Positions 8,647 through 20,012 of a stretch of DNA of 64,000 bases are shown here, in pieces. The stretch covers positions 248,001-312,000 of the forward strand of contig CANLWS010000004.1 in NCBI GenBank assembly GCA_947494925.1, in the 5' to 3' direction. Source of the stretch: an uncultured Alteromonadaceae bacterium (GTDB taxonomy: Bacteria; Pseudomonadota; Gammaproteobacteria; Enterobacterales; Alteromonadaceae). The position numbers were made by a program, and so were the translations under genes. Position 1 is the first letter of the stretch. Each line of letters begins with the position of its first letter. The notes under the pieces were generated by a model that did not search any database, was not told the DNA's origin, and worked only from the letters and a program-made list of their open reading frames with translations.

Positions 8647-9321
8647 TCACTTCTCTTCCATCACCACCAGATTTCCAGATTCTGAATAGCCAACCAAATA
8701 AGCACGCCCAGGCGTAACTGTTTGACACAGGTTGATATTTGCACTATCGATTTGCAAATCACTGCACTGGCTTAAGGTAAAAGACGTTGAAACCTCACCT
8801 GCTCTTGTGGTCAGTAGTTGGCTTGAACGACTAAGATCCCAGACTTCTCTTTCCCTATCAGAAAACACCCTGATACGATAAGCACCTGCAATTCTATCAG
8901 TGTTTTTTGGAAACAGGGCAACCTGTAATTTGCTGCCTATTTCCCAGACTACTGACCAGTATTTGTGGTCGGGTGTAACTTTAAACTCTGTTCTTGCCTT
9001 ATTAGTCCGGGTGTTAGAATCTTCGACGGCAAAGGTGGTTTCTGGAAAATTGTCCAGCCATCTATGTGTTGTATGTAATCGATAGTCACTGGAATGCAAA
9101 TCCCCGACCTTAAAATCATTGTTGAAAACATCTCGCCTGAAAACCCGGCTTTTAGCAAATAAAGTCACACTCTCATCAACCAGACTGAGGTAGGTAACAT
9201 AGGCTAGATGATCGGTTTCCGCCTCTTCAACAATCTCATCAATAATGCGATCCGATTCTCCGCACCCGCTAAGTGATAACAACATCGTTACAAACGCAGT
9301 CTTGATAATTCCCTTTTTCAT
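8647..9321 (-). CDS. hypothetical lipoprotein
   Basis: A 224-residue protein with a lipoprotein signal: basic start (MKKG), hydrophobic stretch, and lipobox LSGC with the lipidated Cys at about residue 20, followed by Gly-Glu rather than Asp, which favours outer-membrane sorting. The mature part has no motif I recognise. It contains three further cysteines near the C-terminus (SQCSD, NLCQT) and beta-rich spacing. It is convergent with the small secreted protein gene. Function unknown. Confidence 0.6.
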   Translation of the reverse strand: MKKGIIKTAFVTMLLSLSGCGESDRIIDEIVEEAETDHLAYVTYLSLVDESVTLFAKSRVFRRDVFNNDFKVGDLHSSDYRLHTTHRWLDNFPETTFAVEDSNTRTNKARTEFKVTPDHKYWSVVWEIGSKLQVALFPKNTDRIAGAYRIRVFSDREREVWDLSRSSQLLTTRAGEVSTSFTLSQCSDLQIDSANINLCQTVTPGRAYLVGYSESGNLVVMEEK

Positions 9322-9451
9322 CTACCATTCTCCAAATGTTTCTTCTGTAACCATTTTATGAATTTTGGCAATCGAAACAGTTTAAAGAATGTAGGTTTTT
9401 GTAATCCTTTGTCAGTAGTTATACCAATCCACATAAAAAAGTGCTTTAAAG

Positions 9452-9483
9452 CGGAGTAAAAAAAAGGGCCTGACGGCCCTTTT
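9452..9483 (-). terminator. intrinsic terminator after lpdA
   Basis: Reading the minus strand, AAAAGGGCC, a GTCA loop and GGCCCTTTT form a 9-bp stem (9462-9483) followed by a run of T's. It lies 16 bases beyond the lpdA stop and ends the pyruvate dehydrogenase transcript. Confidence 0.85.
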
Positions 9484-9499
9484 CATAAATAGAAATGAC

Positions 9500-10921
9500 T
9501 TACTTTTTCTTCGCTTTAGGATTTGGTAAGTCTGTAATGCTTCCTTCGTAAATCTCTGCTGCAAGCCCGATGGATTCATTCAACGTTGGGTGAGCATGGA
9601 TGGTCAAAGCAACATCTTCAGCATCAGCGCCCATTTCTACAGCAAGACCAATTTCGCCAAGCATTTCACCGGCATTGATACCGACGATAGCTCCACCAAT
9701 AACACGGTGACTTTCTTTCTCGAAAATCAACTTGGTCATGCCTTCTGTGCGACCAGAAGCAATTGCACGACCCGATGCAGCCCAAGGGAAAGATGCAGAT
9801 TCATAGCTGATCCCCTGCTCTTTGGCTTCAGCTTCAGTGACACCAACCCAAGCTACTTCAGGATCCGTATAAGCCACTGACGGAATACATTTAGGATCAA
9901 AGAAGTGCTTCATACCAGCGATAACTTCCGCTGCCACATGGCCCTCATGCACGGCTTTGTGCGCTAGCATAGGTTGGCCGACCAGATCACCTATCGCATA
10001 AATGTTGGCCACATTGGTACGCAATTGCTTATCAACATTGATAAAGCCACGTTCATCAACCTGAACACCCGCTTTCTCAGCATCTACCAGGCTACCATTT
10101 GGACGACGACCTACAGCAACTAACACCTTATCGTATTTAACAGGTTCCGCTGGTGCTTGTTTGCCTTCAAAAGTCACGTATAAGCCATCTTTTTTGGCTT
10201 CAACTGCTGTTACTTTGGTACCTAGCATCACGTTAAACTTATCTTTAACGTATTTCTGATAGATTTTTATTACGTCTTTATCCGCAGCAGGAATAAGCTG
10301 ATCCAAAAACTCAACAACGTCGATTTGAGAACCTAACGCACGATAAACTGTGCCCATTTCCAAACCGATGATTCCGCCACCTAGTACCAACATTTTTTCT
10401 GGTACATCAGCCATTTCAAGGGCTCCGGTGGAATCAATAACACGAGGGTCGTCATGAGGAATAAAAGGTAGCGTAACCGGTTCTGAACCTGCTGCGATAA
10501 TCGCATTGTCAAAGCTTATCGTGGTTTTACCGTCTTTACCTTCGACTTCCAGTGTGTTCGAACCAGTAAACTTGCCATAACCTTGAATATGTTTGACTTT
10601 GCGCATCTTAGACATGCCAGACAAGCCTTTGGTCAATTGACCAACAACACTGTCTTTCCAGGCGCGAACTTTGTCCAAATCAATTTTTGGTTCGCCAAAC
10701 ACCACACCATGGCTTGCCATGTCTTTTGCATCGTCAATCACCTTGGCAACGTGCAATAAGGCTTTTGAAGGAATACAGCCTACATTAAGACACACTCCAC
10801 CCAATGTTTCACGGGCGTCCACGATAACAGTTTCAATACCTAAGTCAGCAGCTCTAAATGCGGCAGAGTAGCCACCGGGGCCAGCGCCAAGTACCACTAA
10901 CTGAGTTTTAATTTCGCTCAT
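9500..10921 (-). CDS. lpdA: dihydrolipoyl dehydrogenase (E3)
   Basis: Flavoprotein E3 of the pyruvate (and normally also 2-oxoglutarate) dehydrogenase complex; it reoxidises dihydrolipoamide and passes electrons to NAD+. The 473 residues match the usual length. Visible are the FAD-binding GAGPGGYSAAFRAADLG near residue 12, the redox disulfide in GGVCLNVGCIPSKALL (about 41-56), the NAD-binding GGGIIGLEMGTV (about 181-192), the second FAD motif IYAIGDL, and the catalytic HAHPTLNE near the C-terminus. It is the last gene of the pdh locus, separated from aceF by 159 bases that hold two hairpins, and ends at a strong terminator. Confidence 0.97.
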   Translation of the reverse strand: MSEIKTQLVVLGAGPGGYSAAFRAADLGIETVIVDARETLGGVCLNVGCIPSKALLHVAKVIDDAKDMASHGVVFGEPKIDLDKVRAWKDSVVGQLTKGLSGMSKMRKVKHIQGYGKFTGSNTLEVEGKDGKTTISFDNAIIAAGSEPVTLPFIPHDDPRVIDSTGALEMADVPEKMLVLGGGIIGLEMGTVYRALGSQIDVVEFLDQLIPAADKDVIKIYQKYVKDKFNVMLGTKVTAVEAKKDGLYVTFEGKQAPAEPVKYDKVLVAVGRRPNGSLVDAEKAGVQVDERGFINVDKQLRTNVANIYAIGDLVGQPMLAHKAVHEGHVAAEVIAGMKHFFDPKCIPSVAYTDPEVAWVGVTEAEAKEQGISYESASFPWAASGRAIASGRTEGMTKLIFEKESHRVIGGAIVGINAGEMLGEIGLAVEMGADAEDVALTIHAHPTLNESIGLAAEIYEGSITDLPNPKAKKK

Positions 10922-10985
10922 TATGACCTCAATCTCTCATTATTGTTCTTCCAGACCGGCGAAATTCTACATAGCCGTTCTGTAC

Positions 10986-11063
10986 TTAGCAAAGAAAAGC
11001 GACGCATTTTGTTTGCTAAAGTGAAATATTTCAGCCGGACTTCCTGAAACAGAGCTTTCCGGC
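10986..11063. repeat. two stem-loops in the aceF-lpdA gap
   Basis: The 159-base gap between aceF and lpdA holds two inverted repeats. The first is TTAGCAAA (10986-10993) with TTTGCTAA (11012-11019), extended inward by AAAA/TTTT across a single mismatch. The second is GCCGGA (11034-11039) with TCCGGC (11058-11063). Neither is followed by a clear U-tract on the minus strand, so they look more like RNA-processing or stability hairpins than full terminators. Confidence 0.45.
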
Positions 11064-11080
11064 CAATTTATTACTCAGTT

Positions 11081-13027
11081 TTAAAGCAACATCTGACGAA
11101 TGTCGCTTAGCACACTGCTAAGATGCACAGCAAAACGCGCTGCAACGGCACCATCAATGACCCGATGATCATAGGAAAGTGACAGCGGTAACATCAAACG
11201 TGGTTCAAAGTCTTTGCCATTCCACTTGGGTTTCATTTCGCTTTTCGAAACCCCTAATATGGCGACGTCTGGCGCATTTACAATAGGCGTAAAGGCCGTT
11301 CCGCCTATGCCACCAAGACTTGATATAGTAAAACAGCTACCTTGCATGTCTGCCGCCTTTAGCTTTCCATCTCTGGCTTTGACACTGATTTCCATCAATT
11401 CTTTGGAAATATCGAAAATGCCTTTCTTATCGACGTCCCGAACCACAGGAACAACAAGTCCCCCAGGAGTATCAACTGCAATACCAATATGGAAGTATTT
11501 TTTCATAATCAGGCTTTCGCCAGACTCTGATAACGATGAGTTAAACACTGGATAGGCTTTAAGTGCATCGGCAACCGCTTTCATCATAAAGACCAAAGGC
11601 GTGATTTTAACACCAAGCTTTTTCTTTTCAGCGATAGCGTTCTGTTGCTTACGGAAAGCCTCAACCTCGGTGATATCAGCTTCTTCAAACTGAGTAACGT
11701 GTGGAATTGTGACCCAGTTGCGATGCAGGTTTGGACCGGATATTTTCTGTATGCGTGTTAACGCGACCTCTTCCACTTCCCCAAATTTGCTGAAGTCGAC
11801 TTTTGGTGGCGCGAGCACCTGCAGCCCACCTGAACCAGAGCCTACGGAAGATCCCGGTGTCATTTTCGGTCTGGACAATTCGTATTTCACAAAAGACTGT
11901 ACATCTTCTTTCAGAATACGGCGTTTTGGTCCAGTTCCCGTTACTTTACTCAGATCCACACCGAATTCACGGGCCAGACGACGCACTGAAGGAGACGCAT
12001 GAATTTTACCACCAGAACCTTTTTCACCTGCAGAAGGATGATGAGGCACAGGTGGTGGTTTTGGTGCTGACGTTGGTGTTGCAGCAACTGGAGCTGGTGC
12101 CGGTGCTGCTGGAGCTGGTTCAGCAGCAGGTGCAGCTCCTGCAACCTCAAGAGTCAAAATAAGGGTCCCTTCAGACACCTTGTCACCGGTTTTAATCTTC
12201 AGTGACTTGACTACACCAGCCTGAGGCGCGGGCACGTCCATAGTCGCTTTATCAGTTTCTAGCGTGATTAAACCTGCTTCGGCTTCAATACTATCGCCTT
12301 CCGCGACCAGGACTTCGATCACATCCACATCAGTATCACCACCAATATCAGGTACCGCGACATCTACTACGCTAGGCGCAGCAGAAGTTACTGGCGCTGG
12401 TGCTGGTGCTGGTGCTGGTGCTGGTGCTGGTGCTGGTGTAGCGTCAACAGCAAGGGACGTAGATTCAAGCAAAAGAACCAGTGATCCTTCAGAAACTTTA
12501 TCCCCAACCTTCACTTTGATTTCTTTGACGGTACCCGCTTGCGGTGCAGGCACGTCCATGGTGGCTTTATCAGTTTCAAGGGTAATCAACCCCGCTTCTG
12601 GCTCTATAATGTCACCGACCGCAACCAAAACTTCGATCACGTCCACGTCTGTTGCATCGCCTATATCTGGCACAGCTACTTCAACAACTGCGCTAGCAGG
12701 TGCCGGTGCGGCTGGTGCTGGTGCTGGTGCTGGTGCTGGTGCTGGTGCTGGTGCTGGTGCTGCAACATTGTCGCTTGCAGCTTCTACCGTACCACCAGAC
12801 ATTTTCATGATCAGACTATCCTGACTCACTTTATCACCAACGCTAACCAGAATTTCGCCAACTTTACCGGCAAATGGTGCTGGAATATCCATGCTGGCTT
12901 TATCGCTTTCCACCGTAATCAGTGCAGCTTCGGCATCGACTTGTTCGCCGACTTCCACGCAGACTTCAATGACTTCGACTTCTTCGCCACCAACATCGGG
13001 GACCAATACATCTTGCATATCTGACAT
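11081..13027 (-). CDS. aceF: pyruvate dehydrogenase E2, dihydrolipoyl acetyltransferase
   Basis: Core E2 of the pyruvate dehydrogenase complex; it transfers the acetyl group from lipoamide to CoA. The 648 residues hold three N-terminal lipoyl domains, each with the lipoylation Lys in a DKA motif (ESDKASM with Lys43; [12 protein letters not shown] twice), joined by long Ala-Pro linkers. A peripheral-subunit-binding domain follows ([16 protein letters not shown], about 340-380), then the catalytic domain ending in [10 protein letters not shown] with the catalytic His and Asp. Three lipoyl domains is also the E. coli arrangement. The Ala-Pro linkers come from near-perfect six-base DNA repeats. 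It sits 20 bases after aceE. Confidence 0.97.
   Translation of the reverse strand: MSDMQDVLVPDVGGEEVEVIEVCVEVGEQVDAEAALITVESDKASMDIPAPFAGKVGEILVSVGDKVSQDSLIMKMSGGTVEAASDNVAAPAPAPAPAPAPAPAPAAPAPASAVVEVAVPDIGDATDVDVIEVLVAVGDIIEPEAGLITLETDKATMDVPAPQAGTVKEIKVKVGDKVSEGSLVLLLESTSLAVDATPAPAPAPAPAPAPAPVTSAAPSVVDVAVPDIGGDTDVDVIEVLVAEGDSIEAEAGLITLETDKATMDVPAPQAGVVKSLKIKTGDKVSEGTLILTLEVAGAAPAAEPAPAAPAPAPVAATPTSAPKPPPVPHHPSAGEKGSGGKIHASPSVRRLAREFGVDLSKVTGTGPKRRILKEDVQSFVKYELSRPKMTPGSSVGSGSGGLQVLAPPKVDFSKFGEVEEVALTRIQKISGPNLHRNWVTIPHVTQFEEADITEVEAFRKQQNAIAEKKKLGVKITPLVFMMKAVADALKAYPVFNSSLSESGESLIMKKYFHIGIAVDTPGGLVVPVVRDVDKKGIFDISKELMEISVKARDGKLKAADMQGSCFTISSLGGIGGTAFTPIVNAPDVAILGVSKSEMKPKWNGKDFEPRLMLPLSLSYDHRVIDGAVAARFAVHLSSVLSDIRQMLL
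12393..12440. repeat. hexanucleotide repeat encoding an Ala-Pro linker
   Basis: Eight six-base units on the plus strand, GGTGCT in the central six, one GGCGCT before and GGTGTA after. On the minus strand they encode alternating Ala-Pro in the aceF linker between lipoyl domains 2 and 3. Perfect short repeats of this kind can change copy number by slippage without breaking the frame. Confidence 0.85.
12714..12761. repeat. second hexanucleotide repeat in aceF
   Basis: Eight perfect consecutive GGTGCT units encoding the Ala-Pro linker between lipoyl domains 1 and 2 of aceF. Together with the repeat near 12400 and the similar DNA of the lipoyl domains, this offers recombination targets that could delete or add a whole lipoyl domain in frame. 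Confidence 0.85.
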
Positions 13028-13047
13028 CTTGATTCTCTCCCGACCTG

Positions 13048-15720
13048 TTAAGCGTATAGTGGATTAAGTTTGTCACCACTAATGCCAAATTCCTTGATGG
13101 CAGCGGATAACACTTTTTTGTCTAGATCACCAGATTTAACCAATTCGTGCAGTGCTCCGACCGCAATGAATTTGGCGTCTACTTCAAAGTGATGACGCAG
13201 ATTAGCGCGACTGTCTGAACGGCCGAAACCATCAGTCCCGAGCACTTTATATTGACCAGGTACGAAAGCCCTTACCTGATCCACATAGCTCTTGATGTAA
13301 TCCGTCGCTGCGATAGTCGGACCGTCAAATCCGTCATTCAACACTTGAGTGATATATGGGACTTTCTCTTTCTTGGTCGGATTAAGCATGTTGTAGCGCT
13401 CGCAGTCCAGACCATCTCTACCCAGTTCATTGAAAGACGTAACGCTGTAGACTTCAGACGCTATGTTAAATTTCTCTTTCAGCAGGGCAGCTGCCTCTCT
13501 GACTTGCAATAATATTGTGCCAGAACCTAGTAGCTTAACTTTAAGTTTGCTTTTCGCTGTTCCGACTTTCTCCAGCTGATAAATACCTTTGATGATGCCT
13601 TCTTCACTTCCTTTCGGCATTTCTGGCTGGGCATAGTTTTCGTTCATGACCGTCAGGTAATAGAAAACATTTTCCTGTTCTTCGCCCATACGACGCATAC
13701 CATCCTGAACGACAACAGCGACCTCATAACCATAGGTGGGGTCATAACTGATGCAATTTGGAATCAATCCAGCCTGTATATGACTATGACCATCCTGATG
13801 CTGCAGACCTTCGCCATTCAGTGTTGTTCGACCTGCTGTTCCGCCCACAAGGAAGCCCCTTGCCTGGCTGTCGCCAGCGGCCCATGCCATATCACCAACG
13901 CGTTGGAAACCAAACATCGAGTAATAAATGTAAACCGGGATCATCGGTAAATCATTGGTTGAATAGGACGTACCTGCCGCTAACCACGATGCCATAGCAC
14001 CCAGCTCGTTAATCCCTTCCTGCAGCACCTGACCTTCTTTATCTTCACGATAATAGGCTACCTGGTCAGCATCTTGTGGTACATATTTCTGGCCTTGACT
14101 AGAGTAAATCCCTACCTGCCTGAACAACCCTTCCATCCCGAAAGTTCGTGCTTCATCAGGAATAATTGGCACAATCCGTTTACCAACCTGTTTGTCTTTG
14201 AGCAGCACAGTCAAAACCCTAACAAAGGCCATAGTGGTGGAAATCTCACGATCGCCAGAACCTTTGGTAATTGCTGCAAATGACTTAAGCGGTGGTGCAG
14301 GAAGCTCTTCAGAACTTTGCGGTAACCGTGTTGGCATATACCCATGCAACGCTTCACGCTTAGCACGCATATACTTCATTTCTTCGCTGTCTTCTTCAAA
14401 CTTGAAGTAAGGCAGGTTTTCAAGACCTTCATCTGGTACCGGAATATTAAAACGATTGCGGTATTCTTTCACCGCTTCAACATCCATTTTCTTGACGTTG
14501 TGCGCGATATTTTTCCCTTCACCGGCAGAGCCCATGCCATAACCTTTTACAGTTTTAGCAAGGATTACCTGAGGGCGGCCCTTAGTTTCTGTTGCACGCT
14601 TATAAGCAGCATAGACTTTAACCGGGTCGTGCCCGCCACGATTCAATCGCCAGATATCTTCGTCTGACATGTTGGACACCATGTCTTTAAGTTCAGGATA
14701 CTTGCCAAAGAAATTTTCGCGGGTGTATGCACCACCTTTGGCTTTGTAGTTCTGATATTCGCCGTCAACAGTTTCGTTCATGACGTCCAGCAATTTACCT
14801 GAGGTATCTCTGGCTAACAATGAATCCCAATAGCGACCCCAAATCACTTTGAAGACTTCCCAACCGGCTCCACGGAATGTACCTTCAAGTTCCTGGATAA
14901 TCTTGCCATTACCACGGACCGGTCCATCCAATCTTTGCAGGTTACAGTTAATAACAAATGTCAGGTTATCCAGCCCTTCACGCGATGCCAGACCGATAGC
15001 CCCCAAACTTTCCGGCTCATCTACTTCACCGTCTCCCATGAAGCACCAGACGCGCTGTGAAGAGCAGTCCTTCAACCCACGGTTCGTCAAGTACTTAAGG
15101 TATCTTGCCAGATAAATAGCCTGCATCGGACCAAGACCCATTGAAACCGTCGGAAATTGCCAGAAATCAGGCATCAACTTAGGGTGAGGATAAGAGGATA
15201 TCCCGGTGCCATCCGCTTCCTGACGGAAGCCGTCAAGTTGCGTCTCGCTTAACCGTCCTTCAATGAAGGCGCGGGAATAGATCCCAGGCGAAACGTGACC
15301 CTGTACAAACAGGAAGTCGCCACCATCTTTATCATTTGGCGCTCGGAAAAAATGGTTGAAGCCCACATCGTACAACATGGCAGAAGAAGCAAAACTGGAA
15401 ATATGACCACCCAGCTCCAAGTCTTTCTTAGAACCACGCAGAACCATCATCAACGCATTCCATCGTATGGCGTTACGTATTTTGGCTTCGATGGTTTGAT
15501 CACCAGGCATGGTTGGTTCCTGACCGGCGGGAATAGTGTTGATATAAGCGGTTGTCGCTGTATAGGGCAAATGGGCGCCACTTCGGCGCGCTTTCTCGAT
15601 CAGGCTTTCAAGTAAGAAATGTGCGCGATCGACGCCTTCTTCTTCCAGCACAGCCTCCAATGCATCTAACCATTCTTGCGTTTCAGTAGGATCCACATCC
15701 GGATGCATCATATCTGTCAT
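13048..15720 (-). CDS. aceE: pyruvate dehydrogenase E1 (homodimeric)
   Basis: Thiamine-diphosphate-dependent E1 that decarboxylates pyruvate and acetylates the E2 lipoyl groups. The 890 residues match the homodimeric gammaproteobacterial type. The N-terminal segment ([20 protein letters not shown]) is the E2-binding region. The ThDP/Mg motif [13 protein letters not shown] begins near residue 228 and continues to a [12 protein letters not shown] segment. A good ribosome-binding site (AAAGGAAAG) precedes ATG at 15720. It lies 135 bases after pdhR, with no PdhR-type operator in that gap, and 20 bases before aceF. pdhR-aceE-aceF-lpdA is the conserved enterobacterial-type order. Confidence 0.97.
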   Translation of the reverse strand: MTDMMHPDVDPTETQEWLDALEAVLEEEGVDRAHFLLESLIEKARRSGAHLPYTATTAYINTIPAGQEPTMPGDQTIEAKIRNAIRWNALMMVLRGSKKDLELGGHISSFASSAMLYDVGFNHFFRAPNDKDGGDFLFVQGHVSPGIYSRAFIEGRLSETQLDGFRQEADGTGISSYPHPKLMPDFWQFPTVSMGLGPMQAIYLARYLKYLTNRGLKDCSSQRVWCFMGDGEVDEPESLGAIGLASREGLDNLTFVINCNLQRLDGPVRGNGKIIQELEGTFRGAGWEVFKVIWGRYWDSLLARDTSGKLLDVMNETVDGEYQNYKAKGGAYTRENFFGKYPELKDMVSNMSDEDIWRLNRGGHDPVKVYAAYKRATETKGRPQVILAKTVKGYGMGSAGEGKNIAHNVKKMDVEAVKEYRNRFNIPVPDEGLENLPYFKFEEDSEEMKYMRAKREALHGYMPTRLPQSSEELPAPPLKSFAAITKGSGDREISTTMAFVRVLTVLLKDKQVGKRIVPIIPDEARTFGMEGLFRQVGIYSSQGQKYVPQDADQVAYYREDKEGQVLQEGINELGAMASWLAAGTSYSTNDLPMIPVYIYYSMFGFQRVGDMAWAAGDSQARGFLVGGTAGRTTLNGEGLQHQDGHSHIQAGLIPNCISYDPTYGYEVAVVVQDGMRRMGEEQENVFYYLTVMNENYAQPEMPKGSEEGIIKGIYQLEKVGTAKSKLKVKLLGSGTILLQVREAAALLKEKFNIASEVYSVTSFNELGRDGLDCERYNMLNPTKKEKVPYITQVLNDGFDGPTIAATDYIKSYVDQVRAFVPGQYKVLGTDGFGRSDSRANLRHHFEVDAKFIAVGALHELVKSGDLDKKVLSAAIKEFGISGDKLNPLYA

Positions 15721-15855
15721 GCTGCTTTCCTTTAGTTGTTGTCAAATTGCAAATTCACCAGTTAAGTCAATAAAGATAGTCTATATAATCCATCTTTTCT
15801 GTGCTTTACCAGCCTCTTAAACATGATTCGTCGTAAAAACCTTAAAACGAATAAA

Positions 15856-16608
15856 TTATCTTTTTACTTCTATGCGGCGCAACGCTCGTTGAATTCGAGA
15901 ATCCTGTCGATTGATATTGAGCAGGGTATCTTCTATAAACGCCAAATGTTCATTACTGGCCTGTCTTGCCCGTTCCGGGTTTCTGGCTAGAATAGCTGCT
16001 ACAATTTTTCCTCTCTGCAAGCTGATTTCTTTACCGACTTTGCTATTTAGAGCCAGCATTTCAAGGTTGCAACGTATATTTTCCTGTAGCAATGATTGCA
16101 TGCTGCGCATGACATGTAATAACACCATGTTATGTGAAGCCTGAGCCATGATCAGATAGAACTCAGCCAACGCCTTGGCTTCCACCAGTTTGTCCGATTC
16201 ATCTTCTTTTGGCAGTGCCTGCAAGGCTTCCTGCAAGTGTTGGTAATCTTCTGGCTGCCCTCGCAGTGCCGCGTAATACGCAGCCATGCCTTCCAGTGCA
16301 TGACGGAATTCAAGTAAGTCGAATTGTGTTTCGGGACGCTGAGCAATCAGGTCAAGCAAGGGATCAGAGACCAAGGTTGTCAGCTTGCGCTTAACAAAAG
16401 TCCCGCCTCCCTGTTTACGGTACAAAAGCCCTTTCGCTTCCATATTTTGAATGGCTTCTCGCAACGAAGGCCTCGACACTGCAAATTTTTCTGCAAGCTC
16501 TCTTTCGGGGGGCAATTTTTGTCCAGCCAGCAGCCTTCCATCGACTATCATCGATTCCAGTTGTTCCGTTATCACATCTGATAACTTTCTGGATTGTATT
16601 CGCTGCAT
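15856..16608 (-). CDS. pdhR: pyruvate-responsive GntR-family repressor PdhR
   Basis: A 250-residue GntR/FCD-type regulator. The N-terminal winged helix reads SDVITEQLESMIVDGRLL, then LPPERELAEKFAVSRPSLRE, then AIQNMEAKGLLYRKQGGGTF. The rest is an alpha-helical FCD ligand domain. In E. coli PdhR represses its own operon and is released by pyruvate. Position directly upstream of aceE and two PdhR-type operators upstream of this gene support autoregulation of the whole locus. Start ATG at 16608. Confidence 0.93.
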   Translation of the reverse strand: MQRIQSRKLSDVITEQLESMIVDGRLLAGQKLPPERELAEKFAVSRPSLREAIQNMEAKGLLYRKQGGGTFVKRKLTTLVSDPLLDLIAQRPETQFDLLEFRHALEGMAAYYAALRGQPEDYQHLQEALQALPKEDESDKLVEAKALAEFYLIMAQASHNMVLLHVMRSMQSLLQENIRCNLEMLALNSKVGKEISLQRGKIVAAILARNPERARQASNEHLAFIEDTLLNINRQDSRIQRALRRIEVKR

Positions 16609-16698
16609 CTAAATTGCCCGGCTCTGACTCGCGTATTAATGACATGAACCAAACATACAGGTCCTTATCAATGAATAAATTAAATGGCCTTCCAATAA

Positions 16699-16715
16699 AA
16701 TTGGTAAGACCATTT
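16699..16715. promoter_or_regulatory. PdhR operator upstream of pdhR
   Basis: AATTGGTAAGACCATTT, one mismatch from the E. coli PdhR consensus palindrome (TGGT and ACCA half-sites spaced by three bases). It lies 91 bases upstream of the pdhR start, where repression of the pdhR-aceEF-lpdA promoter is expected. Confidence 0.8.
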
Positions 16716-16834
16716 AACCTAATAGCTTAGACTAGATAATCGTGAGGGTAAATATGTAATTTTTGAAGAGCTGGTTTCTTCACCGATGGTATTGAAAGAA
16801 TAGGCGTTATTAGTGGGATTCAGAGGAATATACG

Positions 16835-16851
16835 TTCTGGTCTGACCAATT
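16835..16851. promoter_or_regulatory. second PdhR-type operator
   Basis: TTCTGGTCTGACCAATT contains the TGGT-NNN-ACCA core. Its centre is 136 bases upstream of the first box, in the gap between ampE and pdhR (16609-16936). That 328-base gap otherwise holds only the first box and the ampE terminator. Confidence 0.65.
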
Positions 16852-16897
16852 TAAAAAGCCATTATAAAATGCTAAAAAACACAGTTAACAGAGACAA

Positions 16898-16920
16898 AAA
16901 AAGCGCCCATGGCGCTTTTT
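16898..16920 (-). terminator. intrinsic terminator after ampE
   Basis: On the minus strand AAAAAGCGCC, a three-base loop and GGCGCTTTTTTT form a short GC stem (16903-16907 with 16911-16915) flanked by an A-run and a T-run. It lies 16 bases beyond the ampE stop. Confidence 0.8.
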
Positions 16921-16936
16921 CTATTGCATTGGTGAC

Positions 16937-17761
16937 TTAATTTATCCATCCCGACAGGGTCAATACGGACACAACCACTAGTATAAACATGACATTTCGC
17001 TTCGCTAATTTTACCAAGGTACATGGCTCTTCAGTGCAGTCATTTTCATCCGGCTCTACATCTTCAGCCGCTCTTGACACTTCAGAGAGTAAATTTTTAG
17101 CAGTGATTGATGGATCAGGTAAATAACCTAGCCAAATTGGAAATGCCTTAGAAAAGTGTCCCACAAGAAGAAAACCTAGAGCGGTTATCCTGACCGGTAT
17201 CCAATCCAGAATACCCATCATATTGTCTGCTTGTTCAGCCAACGGGTGACCCTGGGTTTTTAATAATTCTCTAAATTCCCGCGCAACTACATAAAATACA
17301 GCCCCTGCGGCACCAAAAACGGCAAACCAGATAACTACGGCTGCATAGTGTTGATAATTGAGCCAGACCAGGTTCTGACCAAATGATGTTGCACCGTCAT
17401 CATCGTGACCAAGCTGTTCTGCATATAAACTACAAGCTTCAAGATCACCACGATTGGCCGCTTGCAAGTAACATTTGTAGGTCGTTCGTAATGCCGGACA
17501 GCCAATACACACCATTAAGAGTGCGGAACTAATCAAAAGACTTAGCACCGAACCGTTAACCTGAGACTCAACAAGCAAAACAAGACACGCAGGTAGCGCA
17601 ATATAGAGCAACAGCGACCACATATTGGTGGATTCATCTAACCAGTTGCGCTCGCGAATCGTATGGAAATACTTTTCAAAGTAGGTTCCAATCTGCCAGA
17701 ATCTGGACTGCGTTGCGATACGCTCAGCCATCAACACTATCAACAGACTAATCAGAGTCAT
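16937..17761 (-). CDS. ampE: AmpE-type inner-membrane protein
   Basis: A 274-residue integral membrane protein matching AmpE. It starts MTLISLLIVLMAERI, then has RFWQIGTYFEKYF, a first helix pair near 50-90, a helix near 140-160, a helix near 190-210 followed by FSKAFPIWLGYLPDP, and a final C-terminal helix. AmpE accompanies the anhydro-muramyl amidase AmpD in beta-lactamase regulation and wall recycling; its own biochemical role is not settled. The start codon overlaps the ampD stop by four bases (ATGA), so the two are translationally coupled. Confidence 0.9.
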   Translation of the reverse strand: MTLISLLIVLMAERIATQSRFWQIGTYFEKYFHTIRERNWLDESTNMWSLLLYIALPACLVLLVESQVNGSVLSLLISSALLMVCIGCPALRTTYKCYLQAANRGDLEACSLYAEQLGHDDDGATSFGQNLVWLNYQHYAAVVIWFAVFGAAGAVFYVVAREFRELLKTQGHPLAEQADNMMGILDWIPVRITALGFLLVGHFSKAFPIWLGYLPDPSITAKNLLSEVSRAAEDVEPDENDCTEEPCTLVKLAKRNVMFILVVVSVLTLSGWIN

Positions 17762-18339
17762 GGATTTTCCTTTAAGGCACGCACCTTGTTAAATATTTTC
17801 ATCATTTTTCCCCGGTATTGACCCCAATCAAAACTCACACCTGGATCTGTTTTTCTTCCTGGTGCAATATCCTGATGCCCCACTATGCTGCCAATGGTTA
17901 TTTTTGGATACCGACGAATAATTGATTCGCTCACCGTCAACAATGATTGATACTGACGCTCAGTATAAGAAATATGGTCTGTCCCCTCCAATTCAATACC
18001 AATGGAAAAATCATTACATTTATTTCTTCCCTGAAAGCTGGAAAAACCCGCATGCCAGGCTCTTTTTTCAAAAGGGACAAATTGAACCACTTCTCCATCC
18101 CGACGTATCAGACAATGGGCAGATACACGCAGTTGATATATTTGTTTAAAATATTCGTGTGAATCAGGGTTCAGGTTTCCGGTAAATAAATCTTCGATGT
18201 AGGATCCGCCAAAATGAGCAGGCGGTAATGATATATTGTGGATTACCAGCAAATTGACATTATTCGGATCATTTCGCTCGTCGAAATGTGCGGTTGCAAC
18301 CTGTCGGGCACCGCTAAGCAAGCCGTCATTTATCTGCAT
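17758..18339 (-). CDS. ampD: 1,6-anhydro-N-acetylmuramyl-L-alanine amidase
   Basis: Cytoplasmic zinc amidase that removes the peptide from anhydromuropeptides during wall recycling. From the chosen start it has 193 residues, close to E. coli AmpD (183). Visible are LVIHNISLPP with a zinc His, SAHCLIRRDGEVVQFVPF, WHAG, NDFSIGIELEG, the second zinc His in VGHQDIAPGRKTDPG and the zinc Asp in the same motif. The frame extends to a TTG at 18372, but ATG at 18339 (MQINDGLLSGARQV) aligns with known AmpD starts. It is divergent from the retropepsin gene and coupled to ampE. Confidence 0.93.
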   Translation of the reverse strand: MQINDGLLSGARQVATAHFDERNDPNNVNLLVIHNISLPPAHFGGSYIEDLFTGNLNPDSHEYFKQIYQLRVSAHCLIRRDGEVVQFVPFEKRAWHAGFSSFQGRNKCNDFSIGIELEGTDHISYTERQYQSLLTVSESIIRRYPKITIGSIVGHQDIAPGRKTDPGVSFDWGQYRGKMMKIFNKVRALKENP

Positions 18340-18433
18340 TTCTGTGCACAAAGCTTCTTTTAGTGTGTTCAATCTGTAAAATAATTGAATGAGTCCAGAG
18401 TCTTAATGATATTTGAGCAGATTAAAGGGGAAA

Positions 18434-19838
<1,405 letters not shown>

Positions 19839-20012
19839 TGTTTAGTACAGAACACATAGGTATATCTCTACATACTTGTCACAATCGAAAGTCGCTCTAT
19901 ACTGAATAGGAATTTAACGAAACGCCAATTTACACAGCACTGGAGTTGGCCTAAAATTTATATTTGTCAGTAACTTAACTACGTTCATGTTGAACGTGCG
20001 GAGTAGAAAACC

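Noticed and set aside
8647-9321. Considered as a functional partner of the AraC regulator
   Set aside because: It is on the opposite strand with no shared promoter region; nothing beyond proximity links it.
12714-12761. Short tandem repeat considered as a CRISPR or satellite element
   Set aside because: Units are six bases with no spacers and encode an Ala-Pro linker in frame.
12264-12824. Long plus-strand open frame rich in Gly-Ala opposite aceF
   Set aside because: It is the shadow of the repetitive lipoyl-linker DNA; it has no start context, and the minus strand encodes a complete E2.
18340-18372. Longer AmpD starting at TTG 18372
   Set aside because: Known AmpD proteins start close to the LLSGARQV segment; an in-frame ATG at 18339 fits better.
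19839-20012. Sigma-54 promoter for pilA
   Set aside because: No GG/GC pair at the required -24/-12 spacing was found in the 174 bases upstream.
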